Positions 8,261-16,656 of a stretch of DNA of 64,000 bases are shown here, one piece after another. The notes beneath the pieces were generated by a model. It worked only from the letters and a program-made list of their open reading frames with translations, ran no database searches and was not told the origin of the DNA. Each line of letters begins with the position of its first letter. The stretch's first letter is position 1. Source of the stretch: Listeria immobilis (GTDB lineage: Bacteria; Bacillota; Bacilli; Lactobacillales; Listeriaceae); the NCBI RefSeq assembly GCF_014322765.1, contig NZ_JAASTZ010000001.1:124001-188000 (forward strand), in the 5' to 3' direction. The position numbers and the translations under genes are program-made.

Positions 8261-9328
8261 ATGAATATTTATCGTTATGAAGAAAACCCATTAATTACAC
8301 CACTAGACGTAAAGCCTATTCATAAAGGATTTGAAGTAATCGGCGCGTTTAATGGAGGAGTTGCTAAATACAACGACGAAGTGCTTTTACTGCTTCGTGT
8401 TGCCGAAAAACCAGTTAGTGAAGATCCAGAAGTAGTACTTGCACCTGTTTATAATGTAAAAGAACAAAAATTAGAGTTGGAATCATTTCGTTTAGACGAT
8501 GAAAATTATGACTTTGAAGATCCGCGAATGATTCGTCATAAAGCAAAATTAGATGGCTTTTCTTATTTGACTTCGCTTTCTTATATTCGAATTGCACGTA
8601 GTAAAGATGGGCATCATTTTACATTAGATGAAAAACCATTTTTATATCCATTTAATGAATATCAAACATTCGGAATTGAAGATGCGCGTGTGACACAAAT
8701 AGGTGATACATATCACGTGAATTTCAGCGCAGTATCTGAGTTTGGTGTAGCAGATGCACTTATTACAACAAAAGACTTTGAAAATTTAACATATCAAGGA
8801 AATATTTTTGCACCTGAAAATAAAGATGTGCTTATTTTTCCAGAAAAGATAAATGGGAAATATTATGCACTTCATCGCCCAAGTTTAAAAAGTATTGGTA
8901 ATTTAGATATTTGGATTGCTTCATCGCCTGATTTACGTAGTTTTGGCGATCACCGTCATTTACTTGGTATTCGACCGGGAGAATATGATAGTGGTCGTGT
9001 TGGTGGCGGCTGTGTACCTATTAAAACAGAAGAAGGTTGGCTAATTTTATATCACGGAGCAACAGAAGAAAATCGTTATGTTATGGGAGCAGCACTGCTT
9101 GATTTAGATGATCCAACGATTGTGCTAAAACGAACGGCAACACCAATTCTTGAACCAGAAGCAGAATATGAAAAAAATGGTTTTTTTGGAGATGTTGTGT
9201 TTGCTTGTGGCGCAATACAAGAAGGCGATATACTGCATATGTATTATGGAGTAGCTGATACATCCATGGCAGGGTGTGATTTGAAAATAAGTGATATTTT
9301 ACATCAGTTAGAAGTGGAAAATAAATGA
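8261..9328 (+). CDS. GH130 beta-mannoside phosphorylase (beta-1,2-mannobiose phosphorylase-like)
   Basis: A 355-aa five-bladed beta-propeller enzyme. GH130 phosphorylases cleave beta-mannosides with phosphate to give alpha-mannose 1-phosphate. Motifs seen: NGGVAKYNDEVLLLLRV, FEDPRM, FGIEDARVT with Asp141 at the GH130 catalytic position, HRPS, and DSGRVGGGCVPI, the phosphate-side Gly-rich stretch. I recall a characterised L. innocua homologue (Lin0857) active on beta-1,2-mannobiose; this gene looks like its orthologue. The stop overlaps the mutase start by ATGA, a neat metabolic link: mannose 1-phosphate made here is the substrate of the next enzyme. Confidence 0.88.
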   Translation: MNIYRYEENPLITPLDVKPIHKGFEVIGAFNGGVAKYNDEVLLLLRVAEKPVSEDPEVVLAPVYNVKEQKLELESFRLDDENYDFEDPRMIRHKAKLDGFSYLTSLSYIRIARSKDGHHFTLDEKPFLYPFNEYQTFGIEDARVTQIGDTYHVNFSAVSEFGVADALITTKDFENLTYQGNIFAPENKDVLIFPEKINGKYYALHRPSLKSIGNLDIWIASSPDLRSFGDHRHLLGIRPGEYDSGRVGGGCVPIKTEEGWLILYHGATEENRYVMGAALLDLDDPTIVLKRTATPILEPEAEYEKNGFFGDVVFACGAIQEGDILHMYYGVADTSMAGCDLKISDILHQLEVENK

Positions 9329-10998
9329 CTTGGCAAAACTATTTGAAAGATTGGCATAATGCGGATTTATCAGATGAATGGAAAGCCGAATTAAAGCAAG
9401 TAGAAACCGAATGGGAGCGATTTGATGGTTACTTATCGTTTGGAACTGGTGGTATGCGTGGCAAGATGGGGATTGGTTCCAAACGAATAAATATTTATAC
9501 GATTAGAAGGGTAGCAAGAGCTCTTGGTGAATATGTGGTAGTTAATAAAGGAGCGAAAATGGGTGTTGCAATCGCATTTGACTCTAGAAATAATTCGCAA
9601 CTTTTTGCAATGGAAACCGCAAAAGTGCTTTCCGCTATGGATATTTGTGTTTATCTTTCGGATGCGATTCGCCCCACACCAGCATTATCATTTTGTGTGC
9701 GTGAGAAAAAAGCTTTTGCAGGAGTGGTCATTACCGCAAGCCACAATCCCTCCATTTATAATGGGTTTAAAGTCTATGATAAAAATGGCTGTCAAATAAC
9801 ATTAGGCACTGCACAAGAAATAGCTGGATTTCTAAAAAAAATTAAAAATATGTTTACTATTCCGATTCGCGAACTCCCCAATTTATTCGTAACATCATTT
9901 GGAAAAGAAATGGATGATTCTTATTTAAATGCCCTAACCTCCGTTGTTTTTCGTCGCGATTTATTAGTGACTCATGGCAAGGAATTAAACATTTGTTATA
10001 CACCGCTTCATGGTGCTGGGAGAGAACTTGTTATGCGGGGTTTGATTGAAAATGGATTGGACCATGTTTCGATTGTTCCAGAACAAAGGGAGCCAGATGG
10101 AAACTTTTCTACTGTAATTTCACCAAACCCAGAAGAACCAAATAGTTTTGAACTTGCTAAAAAATTAGCAAAGAACAGCAAAGCAGATATTATCCTAGCA
10201 ACAGATCCGGATGCTGACCGGCTTGGAGTGGCTGTTTTAACTAAAAGCGGTGATTACCAAATTTTAACTGGAAATCAATTAGGGGCATTGCTTCTTGATT
10301 ATATTTTAGCGGCAAAACCGAACATTACATCAGAAGATACTATGATTAATACGATTGTCACTGGTGATTTGGGTGGGGAAATTGCATCTAGTCACGGCAT
10401 CCGCCACATCCAAACGCTAACAGGCTTTAAATTTATTGGCGAAAAAATAGCAGAGTTGGAACAGGAAGACATACCATTTATTTTTGGCTATGAAGAAAGT
10501 TATGGTTATTTAATTGCCCCATTTGTTCGCGATAAAGATGCGATTCAAGCAGCGTTACTTGTTGCAGAAATGGCACTGTATAATAAAAAACAAGGTAGTA
10601 CATTACTTAGAAAATTAACAAGTTTATATGAAAAATATGGCTATCATAAAGAATTACTGCATACAATTACACTGGAAAACGATACTGGTCAAGCTAAAAT
10701 GAACCAAGTAATGGAAACGTTACGTAAGCATCCATTGTTTATTCCGGAAATAAGTCAGGTGGAAGATTTCCAATTAAGCAAACGAGTTAATCTTATAAAC
10801 AATGAAGTAACGCCGATTCATTTGCCAAAAGAAAATGTTTTAAAATTCTATTTAAAAAACAATTCCTGGTTTGCAATTCGTCCATCAGGAACAGAACCAA
10901 AATGTAAGATTTATTTTCAAAGCATTGGGGAAACAGAAGCACTTGCTTTAGAAACAATGAATAATTTAAAAAAAGCAGTGTTGGCTTTATGGAATTAA
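9325..10998 (+). CDS. Phosphomannomutase/phosphoglucomutase (alpha-D-phosphohexomutase)
   Basis: A 557-aa cytoplasmic mutase converting hexose 1-phosphate to hexose 6-phosphate. Four family motifs are intact: active-site TASHNP (phospho-Ser139), metal loop DPDADR, sugar loop GYEESYGY and phosphate loop RPSGTEPK near the C terminus. Length fits the long bacterial PGM/PMM group. Its start lies inside the GH130 stop, so mannose 1-phosphate from phosphorolysis can be passed to mannose 6-phosphate and glycolysis via ManA. Last gene of the operon. Substrate preference for mannose over glucose is inferred from context only. Confidence 0.94.
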   Translation: MTWQNYLKDWHNADLSDEWKAELKQVETEWERFDGYLSFGTGGMRGKMGIGSKRINIYTIRRVARALGEYVVVNKGAKMGVAIAFDSRNNSQLFAMETAKVLSAMDICVYLSDAIRPTPALSFCVREKKAFAGVVITASHNPSIYNGFKVYDKNGCQITLGTAQEIAGFLKKIKNMFTIPIRELPNLFVTSFGKEMDDSYLNALTSVVFRRDLLVTHGKELNICYTPLHGAGRELVMRGLIENGLDHVSIVPEQREPDGNFSTVISPNPEEPNSFELAKKLAKNSKADIILATDPDADRLGVAVLTKSGDYQILTGNQLGALLLDYILAAKPNITSEDTMINTIVTGDLGGEIASSHGIRHIQTLTGFKFIGEKIAELEQEDIPFIFGYEESYGYLIAPFVRDKDAIQAALLVAEMALYNKKQGSTLLRKLTSLYEKYGYHKELLHTITLENDTGQAKMNQVMETLRKHPLFIPEISQVEDFQLSKRVNLINNEVTPIHLPKENVLKFYLKNNSWFAIRPSGTEPKCKIYFQSIGETEALALETMNNLKKAVLALWN

Positions 10999-11146
10999 TG
11001 AATAGCTGGAAATCATATTTACTTGATTTCCGGCTATTTCCAACCAAAAAAGCAGCCAAAAAAACGAAAATTCACCGATAAACGTACATTTGAAAAAGAA
11101 AATAGTTTTTTATTCGATAATACAGGGCAAAGATAAGCTTTTAACA

Positions 11147-11175
11147 TTGAAAAGAAATAGTTAGTATGTTATGAT
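11147..11175 (+). promoter_or_regulatory. Sigma-A promoter of cshA
   Basis: TTGAAA (11147-11152), 17-base spacer, TATGAT (11170-11175). It predicts a transcript start about 275 bases before the helicase coding region. The 10999-11146 stretch before it shows no gene; a GGAAATCA...TGATTTCC-like hairpin at about 11008-11033 may end the mutase operon. Confidence 0.65.
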
Positions 11176-11181
11176 GATAGA

Positions 11182-11458
11182 TGGAAGTTTATTAGGTTTT
11201 ATTTAGCCTAGTGATTAATGAGGGCTTTTTTATTTGATGCGTTAGAACTGCTATAGTGGCAGAGAAAATTTCTGATGCCGTGAATCATTTTGCTTGGTGC
11301 GCCCAGGCTTTTCTATTGCAGAAAAATGAAAATGAAAGATAGCAGTTTTCATAAAAACAACTGCAAATGAACAGACAAACAATCGTAATAAGCGTATTGT
11401 GATGAATTATAAAAGTAGCTCTCCTACCAAACTTTAAACAGGTAAAGGAGAAATGACA
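11182..11458 (+). ncRNA. Long structured 5' leader of the cshA mRNA
   Basis: No open frame of note. AACTGCTAT (11246-11254) can pair perfectly with ATAGCAGTT (11339-11347); the same right arm can instead pair as GCAGTT (11342-11347) with AACTGC (11359-11364). The two pairings exclude each other. Long leaders are known for cold-shock RNA helicases, where structure governs decay or translation; here a temperature- or CshA-responsive switch is inferred, not shown. Confidence 0.55.
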
Positions 11459-13003
11459 TTGACAAAATTTTCGGAGTTCGGACTGGACGAAAAAATTGTA
11501 AAATCAGTAAATCGGATGGGGTTTGAAGAAGCAACGCCAATCCAAGAAAAAACAATTCCACTAGGACTAGCAGGTAAAGACTTAATCGGACAAGCACAAA
11601 CAGGTACTGGTAAAACAGCCGCTTTTGGTCTACCAATGATCCACAAAATTGATCAAAAAAGTAATAGCGTACAAGCTTTAATTATCGCTCCAACACGGGA
11701 ACTGGCAATCCAAGTTTCAGAAGAGCTTTATAAACTTAGCTATGATAAACATGTACGTGTGCTAGCGGTTTACGGTGGTAGTGATATTAGCCGTCAAATC
11801 CGTTCACTTAAGAAAAATCCGCAAATCGTAGTTGGTACGCCAGGACGTATTTTGGATCATATTAACCGTCGCACACTGAAACTAGACAACGTGGAAACAC
11901 TTGTACTAGATGAAGCAGACGAAATGCTAAACATGGGCTTCATTGATGATATTGAAACTATTTTAAAAGAAGTACCAGCAGAACGTCAAACATTACTATT
12001 TTCTGCAACAATGCCTGATCCAATTCGCCGTATTGGTGAACGTTTCATGCACAGCCCAGAACTTATTCGCATTAAAGCAAAAGAAATGACTGCACTATTA
12101 ATTGAGCAATTCTTCGTAAAAGTGCATGAAAAAGAAAAATTTGACGTATTATCTCGTTTATTAGACGTACAAGCACCAGAACTTGCAATTGTTTTTGGCC
12201 GTACAAAACGTCGTGTAGATGAATTATCTCGTGCGCTTGATATGCGTGGTTATGTAGCTGAGGGAATCCACGGCGACTTAACACAAGCAAAACGTATGAG
12301 TGTATTACGTAAATTTAAAGAAGGAAAAATTGATGTTCTAGTTGCAACAGATGTAGCAGCACGTGGACTTGATATTTCCGGCGTAACTCACGTATATAAC
12401 TATGACATTCCTCAAGATCCAGAAAGCTATGTTCACCGTATTGGTCGTACTGGTCGTGCTGGTAAAGAAGGTATGGCAATTACATTTGTACAACCTCGTG
12501 AAATGGGTTACCTGCGTATCGTAGAAGAAACTACGAAAAAACGTATGCAACCACTCCAAGCTCCTACTTGGGATGAAGCTTTTGCAGGTCAATTACGAGT
12601 AGCAACAGAAAAAATTCAAGAAGCAATTACGGAAGAAAATCTTGCTGATTATAAAACGTTTGCAAATGAATTATTAGAAAAATATGATGCAACAGACATC
12701 GCAGCAGCAATGCTTAAAATGTTAGCGAAAGAACCAGATAAAACACCAGTTCATATTACCGAAGAACGTCCATTACCATCTCGTGGTGGCGGTGGCTACA
12801 AAGGTAAAAATGGCAAAGGCGGCAAAGGTGGCGGCTATCGCGGTGGAAGCGGTAAAGGCGGAAGCTACCGTGATCGTAACAACAGCGGTAAAGGTCGTCG
12901 TAGTGGCGGTGGTTCTGGCTCTGGCAATCGTGATCGTCGTGGAAATGGCGAACAACGTAGCGGTGGCGGAAACAAAGGCAACTACACTCAAAAATCTAAA
13001 TAA
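11459..13003 (+). CDS. cshA: DEAD-box ATP-dependent RNA helicase CshA
   Basis: A 514-aa RNA helicase for ribosome assembly and RNA turnover in the cold, working with the degradosome. All core motifs are present: GFEEATPIQ (Q), AQTGTGKT (I), PTRELA (Ia), TPGR (Ib), DEAD (II), SAT (III), [12 protein letters not shown] (IV), [10 protein letters not shown] (V), [10 protein letters not shown] (VI). The C-terminal ~75 residues are a Gly/Lys/Arg-rich RNA-binding tail. I favour TTG 11459 because AAAGGAG ends 8 bases before it; ATG 11453, two codons earlier, is only 2 bases from that site. The weak TTG and the long leader both suggest translational control. Confidence 0.95.
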   Translation: MTKFSEFGLDEKIVKSVNRMGFEEATPIQEKTIPLGLAGKDLIGQAQTGTGKTAAFGLPMIHKIDQKSNSVQALIIAPTRELAIQVSEELYKLSYDKHVRVLAVYGGSDISRQIRSLKKNPQIVVGTPGRILDHINRRTLKLDNVETLVLDEADEMLNMGFIDDIETILKEVPAERQTLLFSATMPDPIRRIGERFMHSPELIRIKAKEMTALLIEQFFVKVHEKEKFDVLSRLLDVQAPELAIVFGRTKRRVDELSRALDMRGYVAEGIHGDLTQAKRMSVLRKFKEGKIDVLVATDVAARGLDISGVTHVYNYDIPQDPESYVHRIGRTGRAGKEGMAITFVQPREMGYLRIVEETTKKRMQPLQAPTWDEAFAGQLRVATEKIQEAITEENLADYKTFANELLEKYDATDIAAAMLKMLAKEPDKTPVHITEERPLPSRGGGGYKGKNGKGGKGGGYRGGSGKGGSYRDRNNSGKGRRSGGGSGSGNRDRRGNGEQRSGGGNKGNYTQKSK

Positions 13004-13009
13004 AATCAA

Positions 13010-13046
13010 AACCGGGCTGTCGATTTATTCGATAGTCCGGTTTTTT
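13010..13046 (+). terminator. Intrinsic terminator of cshA
   Basis: 13-bp stem with two G-T pairs (13011-13023 with 13029-13041) and TTTTTT. Confidence 0.9.
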
Positions 13047-13209
13047 GATTATTGCCGTCCATATGACTTATTTGGAATATCCACAAATAATGTAAGACAA
13101 ATTTTTCTTCGTTATTATTGATGTTAGATAGTTTTTATAATACTCATCCAGCCATTTACATTACAACTCATTTATGAGAAAATAGCATGTTGGCAAATTT
13201 TACTGTCAC

Positions 13210-13251
13210 ACGTGGTTCATTCATACCATCCCACGTAAAAAAACTAGGAGG
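13210..13251 (+). promoter_or_regulatory. preQ1-I riboswitch
   Basis: P1 stem ACGTGG / CCACGT (13210-13215, 13231-13236), loop starting TTC, then A-rich tail AAAAAAACTAGGAGG that runs straight into the ribosome site. This is the layout of class-I preQ1 aptamers (GG-TTC ... CC ... AAAAAACTA). Since the tail includes the Shine-Dalgarno of queT, ligand binding should hide it and stop translation. The pseudoknot pairing was judged by eye only. Confidence 0.82.
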
Positions 13252-13258
13252 AATAATA

Positions 13259-13747
13259 ATGAAAATGAAAATATTAACGGTGAATGCCATTATTGCTGCA
13301 CTTTATGTAGTGCTCGGTATGGTTGTTGCACCAATTGGTTTTATGGCACTACAGTTTCGTTTGCCAGAAATTTTTAACCATCTGATTGTTTTTAATAAAA
13401 AGTATTTTTGGGGAATTATTGTTGGCGTGTTTATTACCAACTTATTCTTTTCTGGCTTAGGTTGGATTGATTTAGTATTTGGTGTAGCGCAATCAGCTAT
13501 TTCCCTGTTACTAATGATTGGAATTTCTAAATATGTCAAAGGAATTATCCCACGAATGATTATTAACATGATACTTTTCTCAGTAACAATGGCAATTATT
13601 GCATGGGAATTAGTAATCGTCTTTGATTTACCATTCTTCCTTACATGGGCAACAACCGCTTTAAGTGAATTTATTGTCATGGGTATTGGTATTCCGCTTA
13701 TGTATCTTTTAAATAAACGATTGAATTTCAAAAAAATGATTGATTAG
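13259..13747 (+). CDS. queT: QueT-family queuosine-precursor transporter
   Basis: A 162-aa membrane protein with about five hydrophobic helices, the S-component of an ECF-type vitamin importer. Family features: N-terminal NAIIAALYVVLGMVVAPIGFM and FRLPEIFNHLIVFNKKYFWG. It brings in preQ1 or a related queuosine precursor when coupled to a shared ECF module encoded elsewhere. Start at ATG 13259, 7 bases after AGGAGG; the longer frame from 13187 would translate through the riboswitch and is rejected. The preQ1 riboswitch directly upstream strongly supports the assignment. Confidence 0.92.
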   Translation: MKMKILTVNAIIAALYVVLGMVVAPIGFMALQFRLPEIFNHLIVFNKKYFWGIIVGVFITNLFFSGLGWIDLVFGVAQSAISLLLMIGISKYVKGIIPRMIINMILFSVTMAIIAWELVIVFDLPFFLTWATTALSEFIVMGIGIPLMYLLNKRLNFKKMID

Positions 13748-13755
13748 AAAACAGC

Positions 13756-13786
13756 GAGTCTAAGGTCAACTTAGGCTCTTTTATTT
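13756..13786. terminator. Bidirectional intrinsic terminator
   Basis: Stem GAGTCTAAG / CTTAGGCTC (one G-T pair) with TTTTATTTT; between queT and the convergent TetR gene. Confidence 0.85.
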
Positions 13787-14341
13787 TGCCAAAAAATGAA
13801 TAGTTTCTGAAATTAATTCATACAATTGCTGATTTGTATATTTGCGTTGTTGGGGGCTAATTTCTAAACCTAGATTTAAAATCATCCTCGCCAAATAATT
13901 GGGAACAAAATGATTGTCTGAAAAAGTAATTTCCTTTAATAAACAAATTCTGAGGATTTCTCCAGCGATTACATCTAAAAAAATCGATTCAGCCTTGCTC
14001 CAAGCGATAATTTGAAATAGCTGTTGTTTTTCTTGAAGTAGCGAGATAATTAATTGTTGGATATTTTGACGGCTTAACGTGATTTGATCGAGTTTTTTTG
14101 AGAATTGCTGCATATTTCGTAGTAGTTGCACCTCGATAATCTGAATTATTTCTTCGTGGTGACGGTAAAAAGTTGCTCGTGACACATCGGCTTTGGCACA
14201 CAACTCTTTTATAGAGATAGATTCAAATGAACGCCCAGTCAGATAATAATTCTCGATAACTGTATAAAATTTCGTTTGTGTTTTTTGGGCTCGCAAATCA
14301 ATATTTAGTGGTTGATGTACTTTTATTCGTTTATTTATCAA
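13781..14341 (-). CDS. TetR/AcrR-family regulator
   Basis: A ~186-aa one-component regulator. HTH seen in ESISIKELCAKADVSRATFYRHHEE; the rest is a helical ligand/dimer domain with no clear subfamily. I prefer the TTG at 14341 because GGAGGTGG lies just ahead of it; two ATGs upstream (14374, 14365) are in frame but have no ribosome site, and using them would translate through that one. Divergent from an amidohydrolase gene about 100 bases away, which is the obvious candidate target. Effector unknown. Confidence 0.85.
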   Translation of the reverse strand: MINKRIKVHQPLNIDLRAQKTQTKFYTVIENYYLTGRSFESISIKELCAKADVSRATFYRHHEEIIQIIEVQLLRNMQQFSKKLDQITLSRQNIQQLIISLLQEKQQLFQIIAWSKAESIFLDVIAGEILRICLLKEITFSDNHFVPNYLARMILNLGLEISPQQRKYTNQQLYELISETIHFLAK

Positions 14342-14394
14342 TGCCACCTCCAGTTTATGATACATATTTCCCATTATTGTATCGAAATAACACT

Positions 14395-14419
14395 ATTTAA
14401 GCAACCCTCATAGGGGTAT
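14395..14419 (+). promoter_or_regulatory. Possible regulatory site upstream of the amidohydrolase
   Basis: ATTT (14395-14398), 15 bases, GGGTAT (14414-14419) resembles a sigma-B promoter with one -35 mismatch. A small inverted repeat CCCT-CAT-AGGG (14405-14415) overlaps it and could be bound by the divergent TetR. Both readings are weak. Confidence 0.3.
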
Positions 14420-14441
14420 TATTTAGTTAAGGAGGGATAAC

Positions 14442-15440
14442 ATGAAAATCATTACAATTGAAGAACATTTTGAATCAGAAGTTATCACGAACGAAATTAA
14501 CAAGGTGACAGGAAATTTAATTAGCGGACAAGTAAGCGAAGAAATGTTTGAATATATGCAGAAAGAACTCCCGACGCAAGCGGAAATGCAAGATACAAAA
14601 GAACGGCTAAAATTTATGGATAAACACGGTATTGACATGCAAGTACTTTCTTATGGTAATACTTCGCCACAAAATTTGGACCCGAAAGATGCTGTACCAC
14701 TAGCTAAACAAGCTAACAATGAACTAGCTAAGGTTATAAGTGAAAATCCTGACCGGTTTGCCGGATTTGCGGTTTTACCAGTTGGTTCACCAGTAGAAGC
14801 TGCAAATGAACTGAAAAGAGCAGTGGAAGAGTTAGGATTTAAAGGAGCACTTGTCAAAGGAACTTACAATAATAAATATTTAGACGATGCTTTTTTCTTT
14901 CCGATTTTTGAAATGGCTGAAAAATTAGATGTACCGATTTATTTTCATCCATCTTTTATTCCAGCAAATGTAGCCGAACAATATTTTACAAGTGATGCTT
15001 GGTCAGATGTCGTTACTGGAATATTCTCTTCAGCAGGTTTTGGGTGGCATATGGATGTCGGAATTCAAGTTGTGCGGATGATTGTTTCGGGGATTTTCGA
15101 TAAGCTTCCTAATTTAAAAATCATCACAGGACATTTGGGCGAAATGGTACCGATGTTTTTAGAGCGAATGGATGATACGATATCACACTGGGCAAAACTG
15201 GACCGGAAGATTTCTGATTATTATCGTACCAATATCTATGTAACTCCAAGCGGTTTGTTATACAAAAATGAATGGAAATTTTTATTAAATGAACTAGATG
15301 AAGAGCATATTATTTACGCACTAGACTATCCTTTTGTGAAACCTGAAAATGCAGGAACTTTTTTAGACAGTTTGGATTTAAGTGATGCAAACAAAGCAAA
15401 AATTGCCTATAAAAATGCTGAAAAACTATTACATTTATAA
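14442..15440 (+). CDS. Amidohydrolase-2 family metal-dependent hydrolase/decarboxylase
   Basis: A 332-aa TIM-barrel enzyme of the ACMSD/gamma-resorcylate decarboxylase group. Metal ligands are recognisable: EEHF at residues 7-10, YFHPSF in the middle, GHLGEMVPM and a late DYPF Asp. Relatives decarboxylate aromatic acids or hydrolyse C-N/C-C bonds. AAGGAGGG precedes ATG by 7 bases. Followed after ~14 bases by a ruined DUF2316 gene, so the pair was probably co-transcribed. Divergent TetR gene likely controls it. Substrate not predictable. Confidence 0.9.
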   Translation: MKIITIEEHFESEVITNEINKVTGNLISGQVSEEMFEYMQKELPTQAEMQDTKERLKFMDKHGIDMQVLSYGNTSPQNLDPKDAVPLAKQANNELAKVISENPDRFAGFAVLPVGSPVEAANELKRAVEELGFKGALVKGTYNNKYLDDAFFFPIFEMAEKLDVPIYFHPSFIPANVAEQYFTSDAWSDVVTGIFSSAGFGWHMDVGIQVVRMIVSGIFDKLPNLKIITGHLGEMVPMFLERMDDTISHWAKLDRKISDYYRTNIYVTPSGLLYKNEWKFLLNELDEEHIIYALDYPFVKPENAGTFLDSLDLSDANKAKIAYKNAEKLLHL

Positions 15441-15454
15441 AAGGTGGAATTTAT

Positions 15455-15766
15455 ATGTCATAAACTAAAGATCAGAAGATAGCAACTAAACAAGAACTGG
15501 CTGACAATCTTGCTTTAACTAATTTAACAATTGCAGAAATTGCTGCGGACCTAAACACTAGTGAAGCAAAAATCGAGCGTATCTTAAACTTAAAACAAAA
15601 CTCTTTAAATGATGGCTGGATTTTTCGTAATTACCTGCTTAAAAAAGTGGCAGAAAAAGGCCTCACACCAGTTCCGTTTACAGCAATCGGCGGTGATTAC
15701 CATGACTACTGGTTTTTAGACAGTAGAATTATAGAGGCTGGAGTAATGAGTAAAGGCAATCGATAA
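15455..15766 (+). pseudogene. DUF2316 family gene with stop at codon 3
   Basis: ATG TCA TAA opens the frame and after the TAA it stays open for 100 codons: TKDQKIATKQELADNLALTN, then TIAEIAADLNTSEAKIERIL, ending GVMSKGNR. The middle is a helix-turn-helix-like segment, and the whole matches my memory of DUF2316, small proteins of unknown role in Listeria and lactobacilli. A good ribosome site (AGGTGG, 15442-15447) survives. Everything except codon 3 looks functional, so the lesion is recent, or translation restarts downstream. Apart from an in-frame ATG near the end I see no obvious restart codon. Confidence 0.8.
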
Positions 15767-15792
15767 TAAAACAGCCATTTTCTTAATCTAAT

Positions 15793-15861
15793 ACACTCCC
15801 TATAAAGTAGACACTAGTAAAACAAAAATTCTAGTTACTTTACTTTATGAGGAGTGTTTTT
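15793..15861. repeat. Long imperfect hairpin / possible terminator or IS-end relic
   Basis: About 25-bp imperfect inverted repeat: ACACTCC...TATAAAGTAG...CTAG on the left, CTAG...CTTTAT..GGAGTGT on the right (15831-15857), followed by TTTTT. It could terminate the amidohydrolase operon, or be two juxtaposed ends of a lost insertion element. Confidence 0.5.
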
Positions 15862-15989
15862 ATCTGACAATCAATAAAGCTAGTTTTGAATAAAGGCCTT
15901 TTAAAAGTGGAGGTTTAATATAGAGCTGAAACAAAAAGAAACATTGTGGAAGAATGGAATGACAAGAGAAAAGCAGCTATATAAATGAA

Positions 15990-16078
15990 GCAAATTCTCT
16001 ACTGTCGTTTCCAGGAAAGACTCGATTCCCCTGATTTTCATACTCCGATACCCAATGATAGAGTGTTTTTTCGTGTAA
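15990..16078 (-). pseudogene. IS3-family OrfA fragment
   Basis: Minus-strand translation gives LHEKTLYHWVSEYENQ followed by GNRVFPGND, the end of the helix-turn-helix and the FPG motif typical of IS3-family OrfA proteins. Both sides decay at once into stops. The rest of 15862-16476 holds no gene I can support; it is AT-rich and contains a near-palindrome at 16431-16450. Confidence 0.6.
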
Positions 16079-16430
16079 TTCTAATTATAATGAAGTTTTA
16101 TAAGTAATATTAATAAATGGATAATAGGGATGTGAAATAGAAGATTTGTAGTTTTTGAGCGAATAATTATTCAATAATATACAGTGAAAAAGGTATAATA
16201 AATGATTTTTTAATAGAAGCACTATCATTTCGTGACCCGTATATGAATATTTTGTGACATATGTATAAGTCATTGTATAAAAAATGCATATATACACAAA
16301 ATGTGACCATTTCATAAATTATTTTTTTGCAAAATAGTCAAAACGTGTTGAAAAAATGATGATTTCAGAAAAAAAACAGTCGTTCATGACAAGAATCGGA
16401 CATTTCATTACATTTTTGGTTATACATTAA

Positions 16431-16450
16431 CTTATCGTGTTACGATTAAG
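16431..16450. repeat. Near-palindrome upstream of the small membrane gene
   Basis: CTTA-TCGT-GTT-ACGA-T-TAAG, 20 bases, ending 13 bases before the ribosome site region of the next gene. Size and place suit an operator; no regulator is adjacent. Confidence 0.35.
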
Positions 16451-16476
16451 CAAGACTACTAGGAAGGAGGAAAAGG

Positions 16477-16656
16477 ATGAAAAAAGGAATTTTTTATGCT
16501 ATTTTTATTCTTTTAGTAATAATAGCAAGTACATTATTTGCTCTCAACATCATTTCGAGTGTGGGATGGATGGTTAGTGTTTTTTGTTTGGTTATAGTCG
16601 CTATTGTATTTACGAGCATGACAAAAAACGAACATAATGGAGGAAAAAATGAATAA
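16477..16656 (+). CDS. Small two-helix membrane protein, unknown function
   Basis: 59 aa: MKKGIFYAIFILLVII begins the first hydrophobic helix; VGWMVSVFCLVIVAIV forms the second; the tail (TKNEHNGGKNE) is polar. A strong AAGGAGG stands 6 bases before ATG. The last codons overlap the start of the next gene by 8 bases, so the two are translationally coupled. Small two-helix proteins beside secreted peptides are often immunity or export helpers; that role is only inferred here. Lies between IS fragments. Confidence 0.72.
   Translation: MKKGIFYAIFILLVIIASTLFALNIISSVGWMVSVFCLVIVAIVFTSMTKNEHNGGKNE

Noticed and set aside
12773-13121. Long Ala/Val/Thr-rich frames on both strands over the cshA 3' end
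   Set aside because: They are readings of the Gly/Arg-rich helicase tail in other frames; no ribosome sites, low-complexity translation.
13303-13731. 142-codon open frame antisense to queT
   Set aside because: Mirror reading of a hydrophobic protein gene; the queT frame has riboswitch, ribosome site and family motifs.
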